A stretch of DNA of 64,000 bases from Rubrivivax sp. (GCA_022842305.1 JALHPY010000012.1:1-64000); one strand, 5' to 3'. Positions 1 to 8,618 are shown, counted from the stretch's first letter. The notes: generated from the sequence alone by a model not told the origin. Translations and numbers: made by a program.

Positions 1-2867
1 AGCGGCACCGACCAGTGCCGGCGCAGCGCCGAGAGCAGGTCGCCGCGTGCCGCCGCCTGCGCCGCCGCGGCGGTGGTCCATTGCAGCAGCAGGCGCTGGC
101 TGATGAGCGTGCGCCACAGCGCGCGCGCGATGGCGTCCAGCGCCACCAGCGCGTGCTGCAGCAGCATGGCCAGCTGCCACAGGCCGCCGCCCAGCGCGCG
201 CGCCAGTTCCAGCCCGGCCAACGGATAGAAGTGCCGACGCGCCACCGATTCGCGGCTGGCCACGAAGCCGGCCAGTGCCCCCAGCAGCGGCCCGGCGGCA
301 AAGGCTGCCAGCACCAGCGCCAGCGCCGGCAGCGGTGCCACGGCGCCCCCGGCCAGGGCCAGCAGCAGCAGCGCCAGCGAGGCCGGTGCCAGCAGCGAGC
401 GCCGCAGGTTGTCGGCCATCTTCCAGCGGTTGATGGCCCCCAGCGGGTAGCGCCACGGCTGCAGCAGCGACTGCACCAGGATGGGCAGCAGCTGCCAGTC
501 GCCGCGTGTCCAGCGGTGCACGCGCGAGGCCGCCACCTCGGCATGGAAGGGGGCGTCCTCGACCAGCGCGATGTCGGTCACCGCGGCGCAGCGCGCCAGC
601 GAACCTTCGAGCAGGTCGTGGCTCAGCACCTGGCCTTCGGGCAGGTTGCCGCCCAGCACGGCGTGCATGGCCTGCACGTGCAGCAGGCCCTTGCCGGTGA
701 AGCTGCCTTCCTGGAACAGGTCCTGGTAGACCTCGGACGAGGCGGCGCTGTAGGGGTCCACACCGGTCTGGCCGGCGAACATGCGGTGGAACAGCGTGTC
801 CTCGCGCGGCAGCGGCAGCGGCGCGGTGATGCGCGGCTGCAGGATGCCCCAGCCGGCCACGACGCGGCGGCCGTCGGCGCTGAGCCGAGGCTGGTTGGCC
901 GGGTGCGCCGCCACGCCCACCAGTTCACGCAGGCGGCCCGGCGGCAGCTGGGTGTCGCTGTCCAGCGTGACGATGTAGCGCGTGTCCAGCGCCAGCGTGG
1001 ACAGGGCGCCCAGGTCGACGAAGGCGCGCGGCGGTCCGTCCACGCCGGGCGGCCCTTCAGCCAGCTCGGCCGTCAGCTGCTCGAGCTTGCCGCGCTTGCG
1101 CTCCCAGCCGATCCAGCGGCGCTCGCTGGCGCTGTAGCTGCGGCGACGGTGCAGCAGCACGAAGCGCGGTGCCGCCAGGGCCTCGGCCGGCGCCGGGCCG
1201 CAGCGCGCGTTGAGATCGGCGATGCCGCGGCTGGCGTGGGCCAGCAACGCCTCGTCGGATTCGGCGCGCAGTGCCTGCGCGTCGGACCAGTCGGTCAGCA
1301 GGCCGAACTGCGCCTGCGGCTCGGGGTTGGCCAGCCAGTGCAGCTCGAGCCGGTGCACCAGCGCGGCGATGGCCGCGGCGTCGCTGAGCATGCCCGGGAT
1401 CACCACCAGCACCCGGTGCTCGGAAGGGATGCCCTGGGCCAGCGCCAGGCGCGGCAGGTGGCGCGGCTGCGTGGATTCGCTGATCAGGCGGTGCAACAGC
1501 GCGATCACCGCCTCCGAAGCCGGCCACACCAGCAGCGCCAGCGCCAGCCCGGGCAGCGGCTGGCCCGGCTGCAGCAGTGCCGCCACCAGCGCCCAGCTGC
1601 CCAGCACCACGGTGCCCAGGTACAGCGGCAACACCAGATGGCGCCGGGCGGCGCGGGCCGCGGTGCGCCAGGCCTCGCGCAGGCCCAGGGCGCGCGTCAG
1701 CGTGGCCCGCCCCGGGCCCTGCAGCCAGTGGCCGGCCACCGCGCCGTCGCCGTTGGGCACGGCCGCGTCGTCCATCAGGCCCAGCAGGGTGCGCGCCACC
1801 TGCATCTCGCTGCGCCCGCTGCGCCGCGCCAGGCGTTCGATGCCGTGCAGCGTGTCGTCGCGCGTGGCGTGGTGTTCGGCGGCGAACAGCGGCGCACCCA
1901 GCATCAGGCGCATGAGCGGGCTGGTGTGGGCCACGATCTGCGGCCAGTCGGCGTCGCCGATGGCGCGCAGCGAGTTCACCGCGTTGCTGACGCTCAGGTT
2001 GTCGGCCGTCTGCTCGGCGTTCTGCCGCGCCAGCGCCGCCGCCGGCTGCGGCATGGCGTCCTGCAGCCAGGTGCGCACGGCCTCGGGCACGCGCTCGCTG
2101 GCGCCGCTGGCGCGGTCCTGCAGGCGGTGCACCAGCTGGATCAGAAAGGCGTCGCCCGCGCCGCGCGCGCGCGCCAGGGCCAGCAAGGGTTCCAGCGGCG
2201 GCGTGGCGCCGGCCTCGATGCGGTCGCTGCAGCGGTTGGCCAGCTCGCGCGCCGCCTTGTGCGTGGCCAGGCGCTCGGCCAGGCGGCGCAGGTTCTCCAC
2301 CAGCACCACGCGCAGGGTGGTGGGCAGGGCCCACATCTCGCTGAGCACCAGCTCGCGCGACTCCTGGTAGGCGCACAGGTAGTGCACCAGCAGTTCCTCG
2401 TCGAAGGCGCTGTCGGTGTGGGCCACGAAGGCCCAGGCCACGCCATAGATGCGCGGCAGGCCGGCCAGCGGCTCGTCGCGCAGCACCGGCAGGGCGCGGA
2501 AGAAGCTGCGCGGCAGGCCTTCGTGGATGGCCAGCAGCTGCGCTTCGATGAGGTGGAAGTTGTCCAGCAGCCAAAGCGAGGCCGGGCTGGGCTCGTAGCC
2601 GTCGGCCGTGAGCGCGGCAATGGTGCGCTGCGCCTGGCGCAGCATGCGGATGTTGCCGCGCAGGCGCGGAAAGAAGCCGGCCCCGGCCCATCCCGCGGGC
2701 TGGGCGACATGCGTCAGGCCCAGGCTGCGCCCGTGCTGGGCAAAGCGCTGGGCGCCGAAGATCTCCGAGCGCACCGGCGCCAGCAGCGGCCCGGCCTCGG
2801 GCTCGAGCAACCGGCGCAGGTCTGCGGGCGCGTCGGGCATCAGACGCGCCCAGCTTGCAGGCCTCAT
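1..2867 (-). CDS. ndvB: Cyclic beta-1,2-glucan synthase, N-terminal part (truncated by window edge)
   Basis: About 955 codons of a very large membrane protein read leftward off the window; the C-terminal part is missing. The visible protein starts MRPASWARLMPDAP, carries a long alpha-helical N-terminal region containing WLLDNFHLIEAQL, then membrane segments and a glycosyltransferase core with DSDTQLPPGRL, SHDLLEGSLAR and HRWTRGDWQ. These match the GT84 core of NdvB/ChvB, inner-membrane enzymes that build periplasmic cyclic beta-1,2-glucan from UDP-glucose; the C-terminal GH94 phosphorylase domain would lie outside the window. I chose the ATG at 2867, 3 bp after the stop of a small upstream gene. 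The opposite strand also holds a long open frame, but it is compositionally antisense. Confidence 0.88.
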   Translation of the reverse strand, partial: MRPASWARLMPDAPADLRRLLEPEAGPLLAPVRSEIFGAQRFAQHGRSLGLTHVAQPAGWAGAGFFPRLRGNIRMLRQAQRTIAALTADGYEPSPASLWLLDNFHLIEAQLLAIHEGLPRSFFRALPVLRDEPLAGLPRIYGVAWAFVAHTDSAFDEELLVHYLCAYQESRELVLSEMWALPTTLRVVLVENLRRLAERLATHKAARELANRCSDRIEAGATPPLEPLLALARARGAGDAFLIQLVHRLQDRASGASERVPEAVRTWLQDAMPQPAAALARQNAEQTADNLSVSNAVNSLRAIGDADWPQIVAHTSPLMRLMLGAPLFAAEHHATRDDTLHGIERLARRSGRSEMQVARTLLGLMDDAAVPNGDGAVAGHWLQGPGRATLTRALGLREAWRTAARAARRHLVLPLYLGTVVLGSWALVAALLQPGQPLPGLALALLVWPASEAVIALLHRLISESTQPRHLPRLALAQGIPSEHRVLVVIPGMLSDAAAIAALVHRLELHWLANPEPQAQFGLLTDWSDAQALRAESDEALLAHASRGIADLNARCGPAPAEALAAPRFVLLHRRRSYSASERRWIGWERKRGKLEQLTAELAEGPPGVDGPPRAFVDLGALSTLALDTRYIVTLDSDTQLPPGRLRELVGVAAHPANQPRLSADGRRVVAGWGILQPRITAPLPLPREDTLFHRMFAGQTGVDPYSAASSEVYQDLFQEGSFTGKGLLHVQAMHAVLGGNLPEGQVLSHDLLEGSLARCAAVTDIALVEDAPFHAEVAASRVHRWTRGDWQLLPILVQSLLQPWRYPLGAINRWKMADNLRRSLLAPASLALLLLALAGGAVAPLPALALVLAAFAAGPLLGALAGFVASRESVARRHFYPLAGLELARALGGGLWQLAMLLQHALVALDAIARALWRTLISQRLLLQWTTAAAAQAAARGDLLSALRRHWSVP

Positions 2868-2870
2868 GGC

Positions 2871-3104
2871 CTACAGCACCAGCAACAGGCCGGAGCCGGC
2901 CAGCACCGCCAGCAGCACCAGGGTCGTGACCAGCCGGCACGAGATCAGGCCGTGCAGGCGCAGCGCTCCGCACTGCACGGCCACCAGGCGCGCGCTGAGG
3001 GCGGTGCACTGACGCTGGTGCCGGCTCAGCTCGGCCAGCTCCATGGGCGTGGTATCGGCGGTCTGGCCATAGGCAGACGTGCTCCAGAGCGGGGCTTCAG
3101 ACAT
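2871..3104 (-). CDS. Small single-pass membrane protein upstream of ndvB-like gene
   Basis: A 77-residue frame starting MSEAPLWSTSAYG with a hydrophobic C-terminal segment (CRLVTTLVLLAVLAGSG) that could span the membrane once. It ends 3 bp before the glucan synthase start on the same strand, so the two are probably co-transcribed. I do not recognise a family. The ribosome site is weak. The tight spacing and the clear membrane segment are the main support; it could also be a leader frame without a stable product. Confidence 0.45.
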   Translation of the reverse strand: MSEAPLWSTSAYGQTADTTPMELAELSRHQRQCTALSARLVAVQCGALRLHGLISCRLVTTLVLLAVLAGSGLLLVL

Positions 3105-3440
3105 CGCGCCATCCGCTGGCAGCCTGCGGCCGTGCAGACCGAAGTTCCGGCGACGACAGGCGCCGGGTACGGCAGGGGTTCAGTGTCATGGAAGGGGTAT
3201 CCGGGTAAGGGGGCAGGCCGCCCGACGAAGGGATCGTCATCGCGCCGCACACCATCACCCTTCTACGGCTCGGCGCGCGTGCCGTCGGTGCGCTGCCGAA
3301 CGTGGCGGGAGCGCGCGCCCTGCTTGGTTCGGTTCCGTACAGAAAAATGCCTGCCGAGGGACTACAGTTGAAGAGCGCTCAGCGCGATCGGGGATTCTTC
3401 CGCCCGCCAGGCCCCCAACTGGTTTCCACCCGACGTCACC
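3105..3440. other. Divergent intergenic region
   Basis: This 336-bp region separates the reverse glucan-synthase pair from the forward Crp/Fnr gene. I see no convincing gene. It carries a dyad at 3326-3341 (see separate entry) about 100 bp before the regulator start, so it probably holds promoters for both directions. Confidence 0.5.
3326..3341 (+). promoter_or_regulatory. Putative Crp/Fnr-type operator, copy 1
   Basis: GGTTCG-GTTC-CGTACA, followed by GAA. It is one copy of the dyad shared across the window (consensus near TGTTCG-N4-CGNACA) and lies 100 bp before the ATG at 3441, so that regulator gene may be autoregulated or cross-regulated. Confidence 0.4.
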
Positions 3441-4160
3441 ATGGCCACCCCAATGGACCCCCGCAGCAACCACCTGCTCGCCGCTCTGCCCGAAGCCGAA
3501 TGGCAGCGCTGGCTGCCGCTGCTCGAACGCGTGGACATGCCGCTGGGCATGGTGATGTACGAATCGGGGCGGGTGCTCAGCCACGTGTACTTTCCCACCA
3601 CCGCCATCGTCTCGCTGCTGTACGTGATGGAAGACGGCGCCTCGGCCGAGATCGCCGTGGTCGGCAACGAAGGCCTGGTGGGCATCTCCCTGTTCATGGG
3701 CGGGGATTCCACCCCCAGCCGTGCTGTGGTGCAGAGTGCCGGCCAGGGCTGGCGGCTGCGCGCGCGCGCGGTCAAGGACGAGTTCGAGCACACCGGCCCG
3801 GTGATGCACCTGCTGCTGCGCTACACCCAGGCCTTGATCACGCAGATGGCGCAGACCGCCGTGTGCAACCGCCACCACACGCTGGACCAGCAACTGTGCC
3901 GCTGGCTGCTGCTGAGCCTGGACCGCCTGGGTGGCCTGGAGCTGGTGATGACGCAGGAGCTGATCGCCAACATGCTGGGCGTGCGCCGCGAAGGCGTGAC
4001 CGAGGCCGCGCTGCGGCTGCAGAAGAACGGCCTGATCCGCTATGCGCGCGGCCACATCTCGGTGCTTGACCGCCCCGGCCTCGAGAAGCGCACCTGCGAG
4101 TGCTATGCGGTCGTGAAGCGCGAGTACGACCGCCTGCTGCCGGCGCAACTGGCCCGCTGA
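3441..4160 (+). CDS. Crp/Fnr family transcriptional regulator (paralog A)
   Basis: A 239-residue regulator with an N-terminal cyclic-nucleotide-binding-like beta-barrel (HVYFPTTAIVSLL, GNEGLVGISLFMGG) and a C-terminal winged helix with recognition-helix region LGVRREGVTEAALRLQ. It shares with three other proteins here the signatures CNRHH near residue 150 and CECY near the C terminus. No FNR-type N-terminal cysteine cluster is visible, so an oxygen-sensing Fe-S cluster is not indicated; the ligand is unknown. It starts at MATPMDPRSNHLL and is followed by a second Crp/Fnr gene after about 230 bp. A dyad at 3326-3341 suggests auto- or cross-regulation. Confidence 0.9.
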   Translation: MATPMDPRSNHLLAALPEAEWQRWLPLLERVDMPLGMVMYESGRVLSHVYFPTTAIVSLLYVMEDGASAEIAVVGNEGLVGISLFMGGDSTPSRAVVQSAGQGWRLRARAVKDEFEHTGPVMHLLLRYTQALITQMAQTAVCNRHHTLDQQLCRWLLLSLDRLGGLELVMTQELIANMLGVRREGVTEAALRLQKNGLIRYARGHISVLDRPGLEKRTCECYAVVKREYDRLLPAQLAR

Positions 4161-4250
4161 GAGGGCGCGCGCCCGGCCCGGCGTGCCGGGCTGCGCAATG
4201 TCAACCCGGCCTGCCGCGCGGCGGGATATCGACCCGGCCTGCCTTACTTT

Positions 4251-4266
4251 TGTGTGCTTGCGCACA
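4251..4266 (+). promoter_or_regulatory. Putative Crp/Fnr-type operator, copy 2
   Basis: TGTGTG-CTTG-CGCACA followed by GATG; arms match at 5 of 6 positions. It lies 122 bp upstream of the TTG start at 4388 and almost matches the copy at 27358. Confidence 0.45.
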
Positions 4267-4387
4267 GATGCCGCCGCCCTGCAGGCCCAAGCTGACCCCA
4301 GGGCCCAAAGGCGCCTGGCTTCGGTACGGCCCGCTGGGGCGCGGGGCCCGGCGCCACGCCCCGGCGGGCCGCGCACCGGAGACCTTG

Positions 4388-5098
4388 TTGAGCACCCCCC
4401 AGAATCGCCTGATCGAACTGCTTCCCCGTCGCGACCGCGAGCGCCTGCTCGCCTTGTGCGAGCCCTTCCCCCTGGTGCTGAGTGAAGTGTTGTGCGAGGC
4501 CGGCGCGCCGGTGCGCCACGTCTACTTTCCGACCGAGGGCTTCATCTCGCTGGTGGCCCGGGTGGATGATCACCCCGGCCTGGAGGTCGGCATGGTCGGC
4601 CGCGAAGGCATGGTCGGCGCACCGCTGGCGGTGGGCGTGGCCACCTCGCCGATGCGCGCGCTGGTACAGGGCGCAGGCCAGGCCTGGCGCATCGGCGTGA
4701 CGCCGTTCAAGCGCGAACTGGCGGAGAGCCAGGCGCTCAAGCGCCAGCTCGACCGCTACTTCTACGTGCTGATGGCGCAGCTGGTCAGCTCGGCCGGCTG
4801 CCTGCGCTTCCACCTGATCGGCCCGCGCCTGGCGCGCTGGCTGCTGATGACGCAGGACCGCGCCCACAGCGACCAGTTCCACGTCACGCACGAGTTCCTG
4901 GCCTACATGCTGGGCGTGCGCCGCGTCGGCGTCACGGTGGCGGCCGGAGAACTGCAGCGCCAGGGCCTGATCACCTACCACCGCGGCGAACTCACGGTGC
5001 TGGACCGCGCCGGCCTGGAGTCCGCGGCCTGCAGCTGCTACGACGCCGATCGGCGGGTCTACGCGCAGCAGATCGGCGAGACGCCGGCGGCGGACTAG
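4388..5098 (+). CDS. Crp/Fnr family transcriptional regulator (paralog B)
   Basis: A 236-residue regulator of the same subfamily as its upstream neighbour (HVYFPTEGFISLV, GREGMVGAPLAVG, recognition region LGVRRVGVTVAAGELQ, C-terminal CSCY). I place the start at TTG 4388 (MSTPQNRLIELLPRR): GGAGA lies 5 bp upstream and the start aligns with family N termini. A longer in-frame ATG at 4268 would add a basic, low-complexity stretch. The CNRHH signature of the other paralogs is changed to CLRFH and the recognition helix differs from paralogs A and C, so its DNA target may differ. Confidence 0.85.
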   Translation: MSTPQNRLIELLPRRDRERLLALCEPFPLVLSEVLCEAGAPVRHVYFPTEGFISLVARVDDHPGLEVGMVGREGMVGAPLAVGVATSPMRALVQGAGQAWRIGVTPFKRELAESQALKRQLDRYFYVLMAQLVSSAGCLRFHLIGPRLARWLLMTQDRAHSDQFHVTHEFLAYMLGVRRVGVTVAAGELQRQGLITYHRGELTVLDRAGLESAACSCYDADRRVYAQQIGETPAAD

Positions 5099-5104
5099 GC
5101 GCTA

Positions 5105-5383
5105 CTAGGCGCTTTTCATGCCCGCCACGGCGCCGCTGGCGGCGCGCGAGGCTTCCAGCACCGGGCGACCCGAGTACAGGGTGCCCAGTTCCCCGCGACG
5201 GCTGCCGCTGGAGCCGCGCGGCACCAGCGCTTCCCAGGCGCAGCAAGGCGCGACGCAACGGAAACGCCAGGCCGGCCGGAACAGGCTTGCCAGGCGATCG
5301 ATCGGGCGCCGATGTATGCGCTGGACGGCGGCCTGGCACAGCGGGCAGACCAGGGGCGTGAGGGCGGTGGAGCTTGCATTCAT
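5105..5383 (-). CDS. Small cysteine-rich putative zinc-ribbon protein
   Basis: A 92-residue protein starting MNASSTALTPLVCPLC. Paired cysteines CPLC and CVAPCC flank a basic core (RRPIDRLASLFRPAWRFRC), followed by AWEALVPR. The spacing suggests a small zinc ribbon; I recall similar CPxC...RR..DR.....RYRC...C.WE proteins in Burkholderiales, without known function. It is divergent from the diguanylate cyclase gene and its stop lies 6 bp from the stop of the convergent Crp/Fnr gene. A dyad at 5419-5434 sits 36 bp upstream. Confidence 0.7.
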   Translation of the reverse strand: MNASSTALTPLVCPLCQAAVQRIHRRPIDRLASLFRPAWRFRCVAPCCAWEALVPRGSSGSRRGELGTLYSGRPVLEASRAASGAVAGMKSA

Positions 5384-5418
5384 GGTGGTGCAGGATGCGC
5401 CGGCGGCGCGAGCCCATC

Positions 5419-5434
5419 TGTGCGGTGCCCCACA
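5419..5434 (-). promoter_or_regulatory. Putative Crp/Fnr-type operator, copy 3
   Basis: On the reverse strand TGTGGG-GCAC-CGCACA followed by GATG. It lies between the divergent cysteine-rich gene (36 bp) and the diguanylate cyclase gene (116 bp from its ATG). The second distance fits the spacing of other copies. Confidence 0.35.
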
Positions 5435-5549
5435 TCCGGCGGCCGCACAAGAATGCGGCCGCTTTGTGGGCTGCCAGACAGAAACGCGACCCCGGGCGCG
5501 TCTACGCTTGCTTCGTGGCGCCTGCATCCGACAGGCGCAGGAAAGCCCC

Positions 5550-6560
5550 ATGCAAGCGTCCAACGGATCCCTGCACATGCGCGGCCCCACCGCCCATCTT
5601 GCTGGCGCACCCCAGCAGGCCCCCGCAGACACCGCAGACACCGCCAACGCCGCCGTAGCCCTGCCCCCCGAGGCGGGGGAAGCGCTCGCAGCCGCCACCG
5701 AGCCTGCCATGACCCCACCCAAGCCCACGCTCACGCCCACGGAACCCGACAACGCGGCCCACCGCGCCGGCCGCCGCGCCAGCGACATCCTGGCGCACGA
5801 CGCCGCAGACGATTGGGATCTGCTCTTTTCCGCCGTGCTGACCCGGCTGCGCAGCCTCATGGCCGCGGCCCCGGTGGAGCAGCTGGAGACGACGCTGGCC
5901 GATTGCCTGCAGGCGCTGGACGGGTTGCAGGCGCTGCGCACCCAGCGCCGCAGCCGCGACATCGAAGGCGAACTGCTGCGCACCGACCGCGCGCTGGCCG
6001 CCACCCGCGCCGAACTGCTGAGCGCCCGCCAGGGCGAACGCCGGGCCCAGCACCAGGCGCGCCACGACAGCCTGACCCTGCTGCCCAACCGCAGCGGCTT
6101 CAGCGAACGCCTGGACGATGCCCTGCGCGGCGATGAGCGCACCGCGGCCACGCTGGCGGTGTTGTACCTCGATCTGGACGGCTTCAAGCCCATCAACGAC
6201 CGCCACGGCCACGACGCCGGCGACGAGCTGCTGCGGGTGGTGGCCCAGCGCATGAGCCGTTCGGTGCGCAAGCAGGACCTGGTGTGCCGGCTGGGCGGCG
6301 ACGAGTTCGCCTGCATCGTGTCCGCGCCCTTGGGCCGCGAGCAGCTCAGCCACATCGCGTCCAAGCTGTTCGAAGCGGTGGCGGCGCCGTTGCAAGTGGG
6401 CGGCGTGCAGCTCAGCGTACGCCCCAGCATCGGCATCGCGGTCTGCCCCAGCGACGGTGATGACGCGTCCACCCTGCTCAAGCGCGCCGACCAGGCGATG
6501 TACCGCGCCAAGCGGCGCCAGCTGGGCTTCGCATTCTTCGACCGGCGGGCCGACAGCTGA
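5550..6560 (+). CDS. Diguanylate cyclase (GGDEF domain)
   Basis: A 336-residue protein predicted to make cyclic di-GMP from two GTP. The N-terminal ~100 residues are Ala/Pro-rich, followed by a helical segment (about residues 100-175) and a GGDEF domain. The active-site motif GGDEF is at 249-253, with an inhibitory-site motif RKQD at 240-243, so product feedback is expected. No membrane segment or known sensor domain is visible. ATG 5550 was chosen because AGGAAAG precedes it closely; longer in-frame starts exist but read through the divergent promoter region. Output could feed the eps and surface-protein genes nearby. Confidence 0.9.
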   Translation: MQASNGSLHMRGPTAHLAGAPQQAPADTADTANAAVALPPEAGEALAAATEPAMTPPKPTLTPTEPDNAAHRAGRRASDILAHDAADDWDLLFSAVLTRLRSLMAAAPVEQLETTLADCLQALDGLQALRTQRRSRDIEGELLRTDRALAATRAELLSARQGERRAQHQARHDSLTLLPNRSGFSERLDDALRGDERTAATLAVLYLDLDGFKPINDRHGHDAGDELLRVVAQRMSRSVRKQDLVCRLGGDEFACIVSAPLGREQLSHIASKLFEAVAAPLQVGGVQLSVRPSIGIAVCPSDGDDASTLLKRADQAMYRAKRRQLGFAFFDRRADS

Positions 6561-6568
6561 GCGCAGCG

Positions 6569-7045
6569 TCAGAGACGCAGCGGGGATGGCGTTGAAGCCG
6601 TCGCTGGCATCGACGCTGGTGTTGAAGCCGGCGGCGGCACCGTCTCGGCCGCACTTTCAGCAGCCTCGCGGGCCGTGGCTTCGAACGCAGCTTCGGCCGC
6701 ACCTTCAGCTGCCGCTTGGGCCGCCGGCTCAGCCGGTTCGGCCCGGCGCAGCAGCGCCATCAGCGACTCGGCCCAGGTGCCCAGCGGCGCCTTGGACAAG
6801 GTGCTCACCACCTGCGGCAGCAGCGCAATCCAAAGCCCGGACTTGGCCAGCCAGCGCCAGGGGCGCAGCCGCACCGCCAGGCCACCCACCAGCACGGAGA
6901 GCGCGGCCGCGAGCAGCGGATGGTCGCGCACCAAGGTGCCCAGCAGGGATTGCGGACCGCCGGTTCCCGGCTCCCCGATCAGGACCCCGCGCAGGCGGCC
7001 GCGCGATGCGGTCAGGCGGGCCACGGCGGCTTGTTGTCGGTTCAT
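6569..7045 (-). CDS. YqjK-like hypothetical, third gene of envelope trio
   Basis: A 158-residue protein starting MNRQQAAVARLTASRGRL, with a hydrophobic middle (HPLLAAALSVLVGGLAV, SGLWIALLPQVVSTL) and a long Ala/Glu/Pro-rich tail. Its start overlaps the previous stop by 4 bp, and the order DUF883 / holin-like / this gene resembles the yqjD-yqjE-yqjK group of E. coli. Identification rests on position and gross features, since sequence similarity to YqjK is not clear by eye. The acidic tail differs from the basic YqjK tail. Confidence 0.6.
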   Translation of the reverse strand: MNRQQAAVARLTASRGRLRGVLIGEPGTGGPQSLLGTLVRDHPLLAAALSVLVGGLAVRLRPWRWLAKSGLWIALLPQVVSTLSKAPLGTWAESLMALLRRAEPAEPAAQAAAEGAAEAAFEATAREAAESAAETVPPPASTPASMPATASTPSPLRL

Positions 7046-7428
7046 TGCTCGCTCGCTTCACGCAAGAGCATCAGATCGGCCTGCACCTGTTGGCGCAGCA
7101 GCAGGAACAGTGGGCCGCTCCAGACGCGCCACAGCGCCACCAGCCCGGCCAGGGCCAGCCCCAGCGGTACGGCCGGAGTGGCCAGCAGCAGCCAACCGGC
7201 GCGTTCGGTCAGGTCGGGCATCACTGCCCACAGCATCACCGCCACGCCGGCCAGGATGGCGCCAACGCCCAGCGCGCACAGGCTCAGGACGCCCAGCACC
7301 AGTGCACGGCCGCATTGCGCGCCGGCGTCAGCCAGTTCGGCCTTGCCCAGCTCGGCATAAGCCTGGGCGTGTTCGGCCAGCCAGGCCGGCCGTGTGGCCA
7401 GCAGGTGGATTACCGGGTGCATTACCAC
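7042..7428 (-). CDS. YqjE / phage-holin-superfamily membrane protein
   Basis: A 128-residue integral membrane protein with two strong hydrophobic segments (ALVLGVLSLCALGVGAILAGVAVMLWAV split across about 43-70, and LLLATPAVPLGLALAGLVAL) flanked by amphipathic helices. This is the layout of the YqjE/Holin-X family, which in non-phage settings is an inner-membrane protein co-encoded with DUF883 proteins. No phage genes are nearby, so a lytic holin role is unlikely. It overlaps the downstream gene by 4 bp and follows the DUF883 gene by 23 bp. Confidence 0.7.
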   Translation of the reverse strand: MVMHPVIHLLATRPAWLAEHAQAYAELGKAELADAGAQCGRALVLGVLSLCALGVGAILAGVAVMLWAVMPDLTERAGWLLLATPAVPLGLALAGLVALWRVWSGPLFLLLRQQVQADLMLLREASEQ

Positions 7429-7451
7429 GACGTGCAGCGCTTGGGGCCGGA

Positions 7452-7724
7452 TCAGCCGCGGTGGTGGCGCGTGCGCGTGAACATGCCCAGGATGGCCATC
7501 AGGGCGGCGCCGGTGGCAGCGGCGATGAGCATGGCCTTCACCGGTTCGTCGCGGATGTACTCCACGGTGCTGTCGGTCGCATGCACGGCGCGATCAACCA
7601 GGTGGTGCGAACTCTCGCGCACGGCAGCCACACCGCGCTGGGCGGCGCCCATGGCGTTGGCGGCGGCCTGGTCGGTGGCGACGGCGGCGCGGTCGATGAA
7701 TTGGTTGCTGGATTCGATGGACAT
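7452..7724 (-). CDS. DUF883 (YqjD/ElaB-like) membrane-anchored protein
   Basis: A 90-residue protein starting MSIESSNQFIDRAAVATD. An amphipathic, alanine-rich N-terminal helix is followed by DEPVKAMLIAAATGAALMAIL, a C-terminal membrane anchor ending in a basic tail (TRTRHHRG). This is the layout of YqjD/ElaB, inner-membrane proteins that bind ribosomes in stationary-phase E. coli. AGAGG precedes ATG 7724. It leads the trio with the genes at 7042-7428 and 6569-7045. An in-frame upstream start would add a Pro-rich stretch that looks non-coding. Confidence 0.75.
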   Translation of the reverse strand: MSIESSNQFIDRAAVATDQAAANAMGAAQRGVAAVRESSHHLVDRAVHATDSTVEYIRDEPVKAMLIAAATGAALMAILGMFTRTRHHRG

Positions 7725-7860
7725 GGTGGGCCTCTGGGTTGGACTGCGGCCCGCCGGCGGCGGGTCAGCCACCACTGTCGGCCCTGACCAGCGTCAGCGC
7801 CATCGGCCCGCCCGCCGCCACGGCGTAGGACATCAGGCCGCGGCGATCAGGCAGTGGCCG

Positions 7861-8595
7861 TCAGGCCGGACGCGCCGGCGGCAGCCGCATCACGATGCGC
7901 GTGCCCTGCCCCGGCGCCGACTGCACGGCCAGGCTGCCGCGTTCGGCCTCGACCCGGAAGCGCATGCCCACCAGCCCGTAGCGCGAACGCAGCGGCAGCG
8001 TGCTGTCGAAGCCGACACCGTCGTCGCGCACGCTCAGCTCCACCTGGCCGCCGCGCTGGCCCAGCGTGATCCACATCTGCCGCGCCTGCGCGTGCTTGCT
8101 GATGTTGGTCACCGCCTCCTGCACCAGGCGGTAGGCCACCAGTTCGGCCGCGGCAGCCAGCGGCACCGCGGCCAGCGCCAGGTGCACCTGCACACCCGAA
8201 CGTTCGGCGAACTCGCGCGCCAGGATCTCCAGCGTCACCCCCAGGCCCAGGTGGTCCAGCGACGACGGGCGCAGGTCCTCGGTGATGCGGCGCTTGAGCG
8301 CGATCACCTGGTCCAGCGTCTGCGTCAGGTGGGCCAGGCGCTCCAGTGCCTCGGGCGCGGCGCCGGCCAGGCGCGCGCGCATGCGGGCCGCGTCGAGCTT
8401 GGCCGACGTGAGCAGCGCGCCCAGCTCGTCGTGCAGGTCGCGCGCCAGCCGGGCGCGTTCGTCCTCGCGCGCGGTCTGCAGGTGGTGGGTCAGCTCGGTC
8501 AGCTGGGCGGTGCGCAGCGCGACCTCGGCCTCCAGGCGCCGCTTGTCCAGCCGAACGGACTGCGCAATGCGGCCTCTTCTTGCATTCTTCTTCAA
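7861..8595 (-). CDS. Soluble sensor histidine kinase, NarX/DegS-type (HisKA_3)
   Basis: A 244-residue kinase lacking any sensory domain or membrane segment. A coiled coil (residues ~18-48) leads to the HisKA_3 box ERARLARDLHDELGALL with phospho-acceptor H55, then an HATPase domain (LVQEAVTNISKHA, VRDDGVGFD, YGLVGMRFRVEAERG). The start is TTG 8595, supported by GGAGGG 5 bp upstream. It is divergent from the LuxR-type regulator at 8619 with only 23 bp between starts, so promoters must lie inside one or both genes, or transcription overlaps. It probably phosphorylates D58 of that regulator. Confidence 0.88.
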   Translation of the reverse strand: MKKNARRGRIAQSVRLDKRRLEAEVALRTAQLTELTHHLQTAREDERARLARDLHDELGALLTSAKLDAARMRARLAGAAPEALERLAHLTQTLDQVIALKRRITEDLRPSSLDHLGLGVTLEILAREFAERSGVQVHLALAAVPLAAAAELVAYRLVQEAVTNISKHAQARQMWITLGQRGGQVELSVRDDGVGFDSTLPLRSRYGLVGMRFRVEAERGSLAVQSAPGQGTRIVMRLPPARPA

Positions 8596-8618
8596 GGCCG
8601 CCCTCCAAAAGTGGGATC

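Noticed and set aside
15-3371. Very long forward open frame (over 1100 codons) across the left end
   Set aside because: Its translation is Arg/Gln/Ala/Gly-rich low-complexity sequence typical of antisense frames in high-GC DNA. The reverse strand encodes a clear NdvB-type protein with conserved glycosyltransferase motifs.
5118-5549. A 144-residue longer N terminus for the diguanylate cyclase
   Set aside because: It would be antisense to the cysteine-rich gene and span the divergent promoter; the ATG at 5550 has a good ribosome site.
7042-7428. Phage holin / prophage remnant
   Set aside because: The protein is of the holin superfamily fold, but it sits between DUF883 and YqjK-like genes with no lysis, tail or integrase genes nearby.
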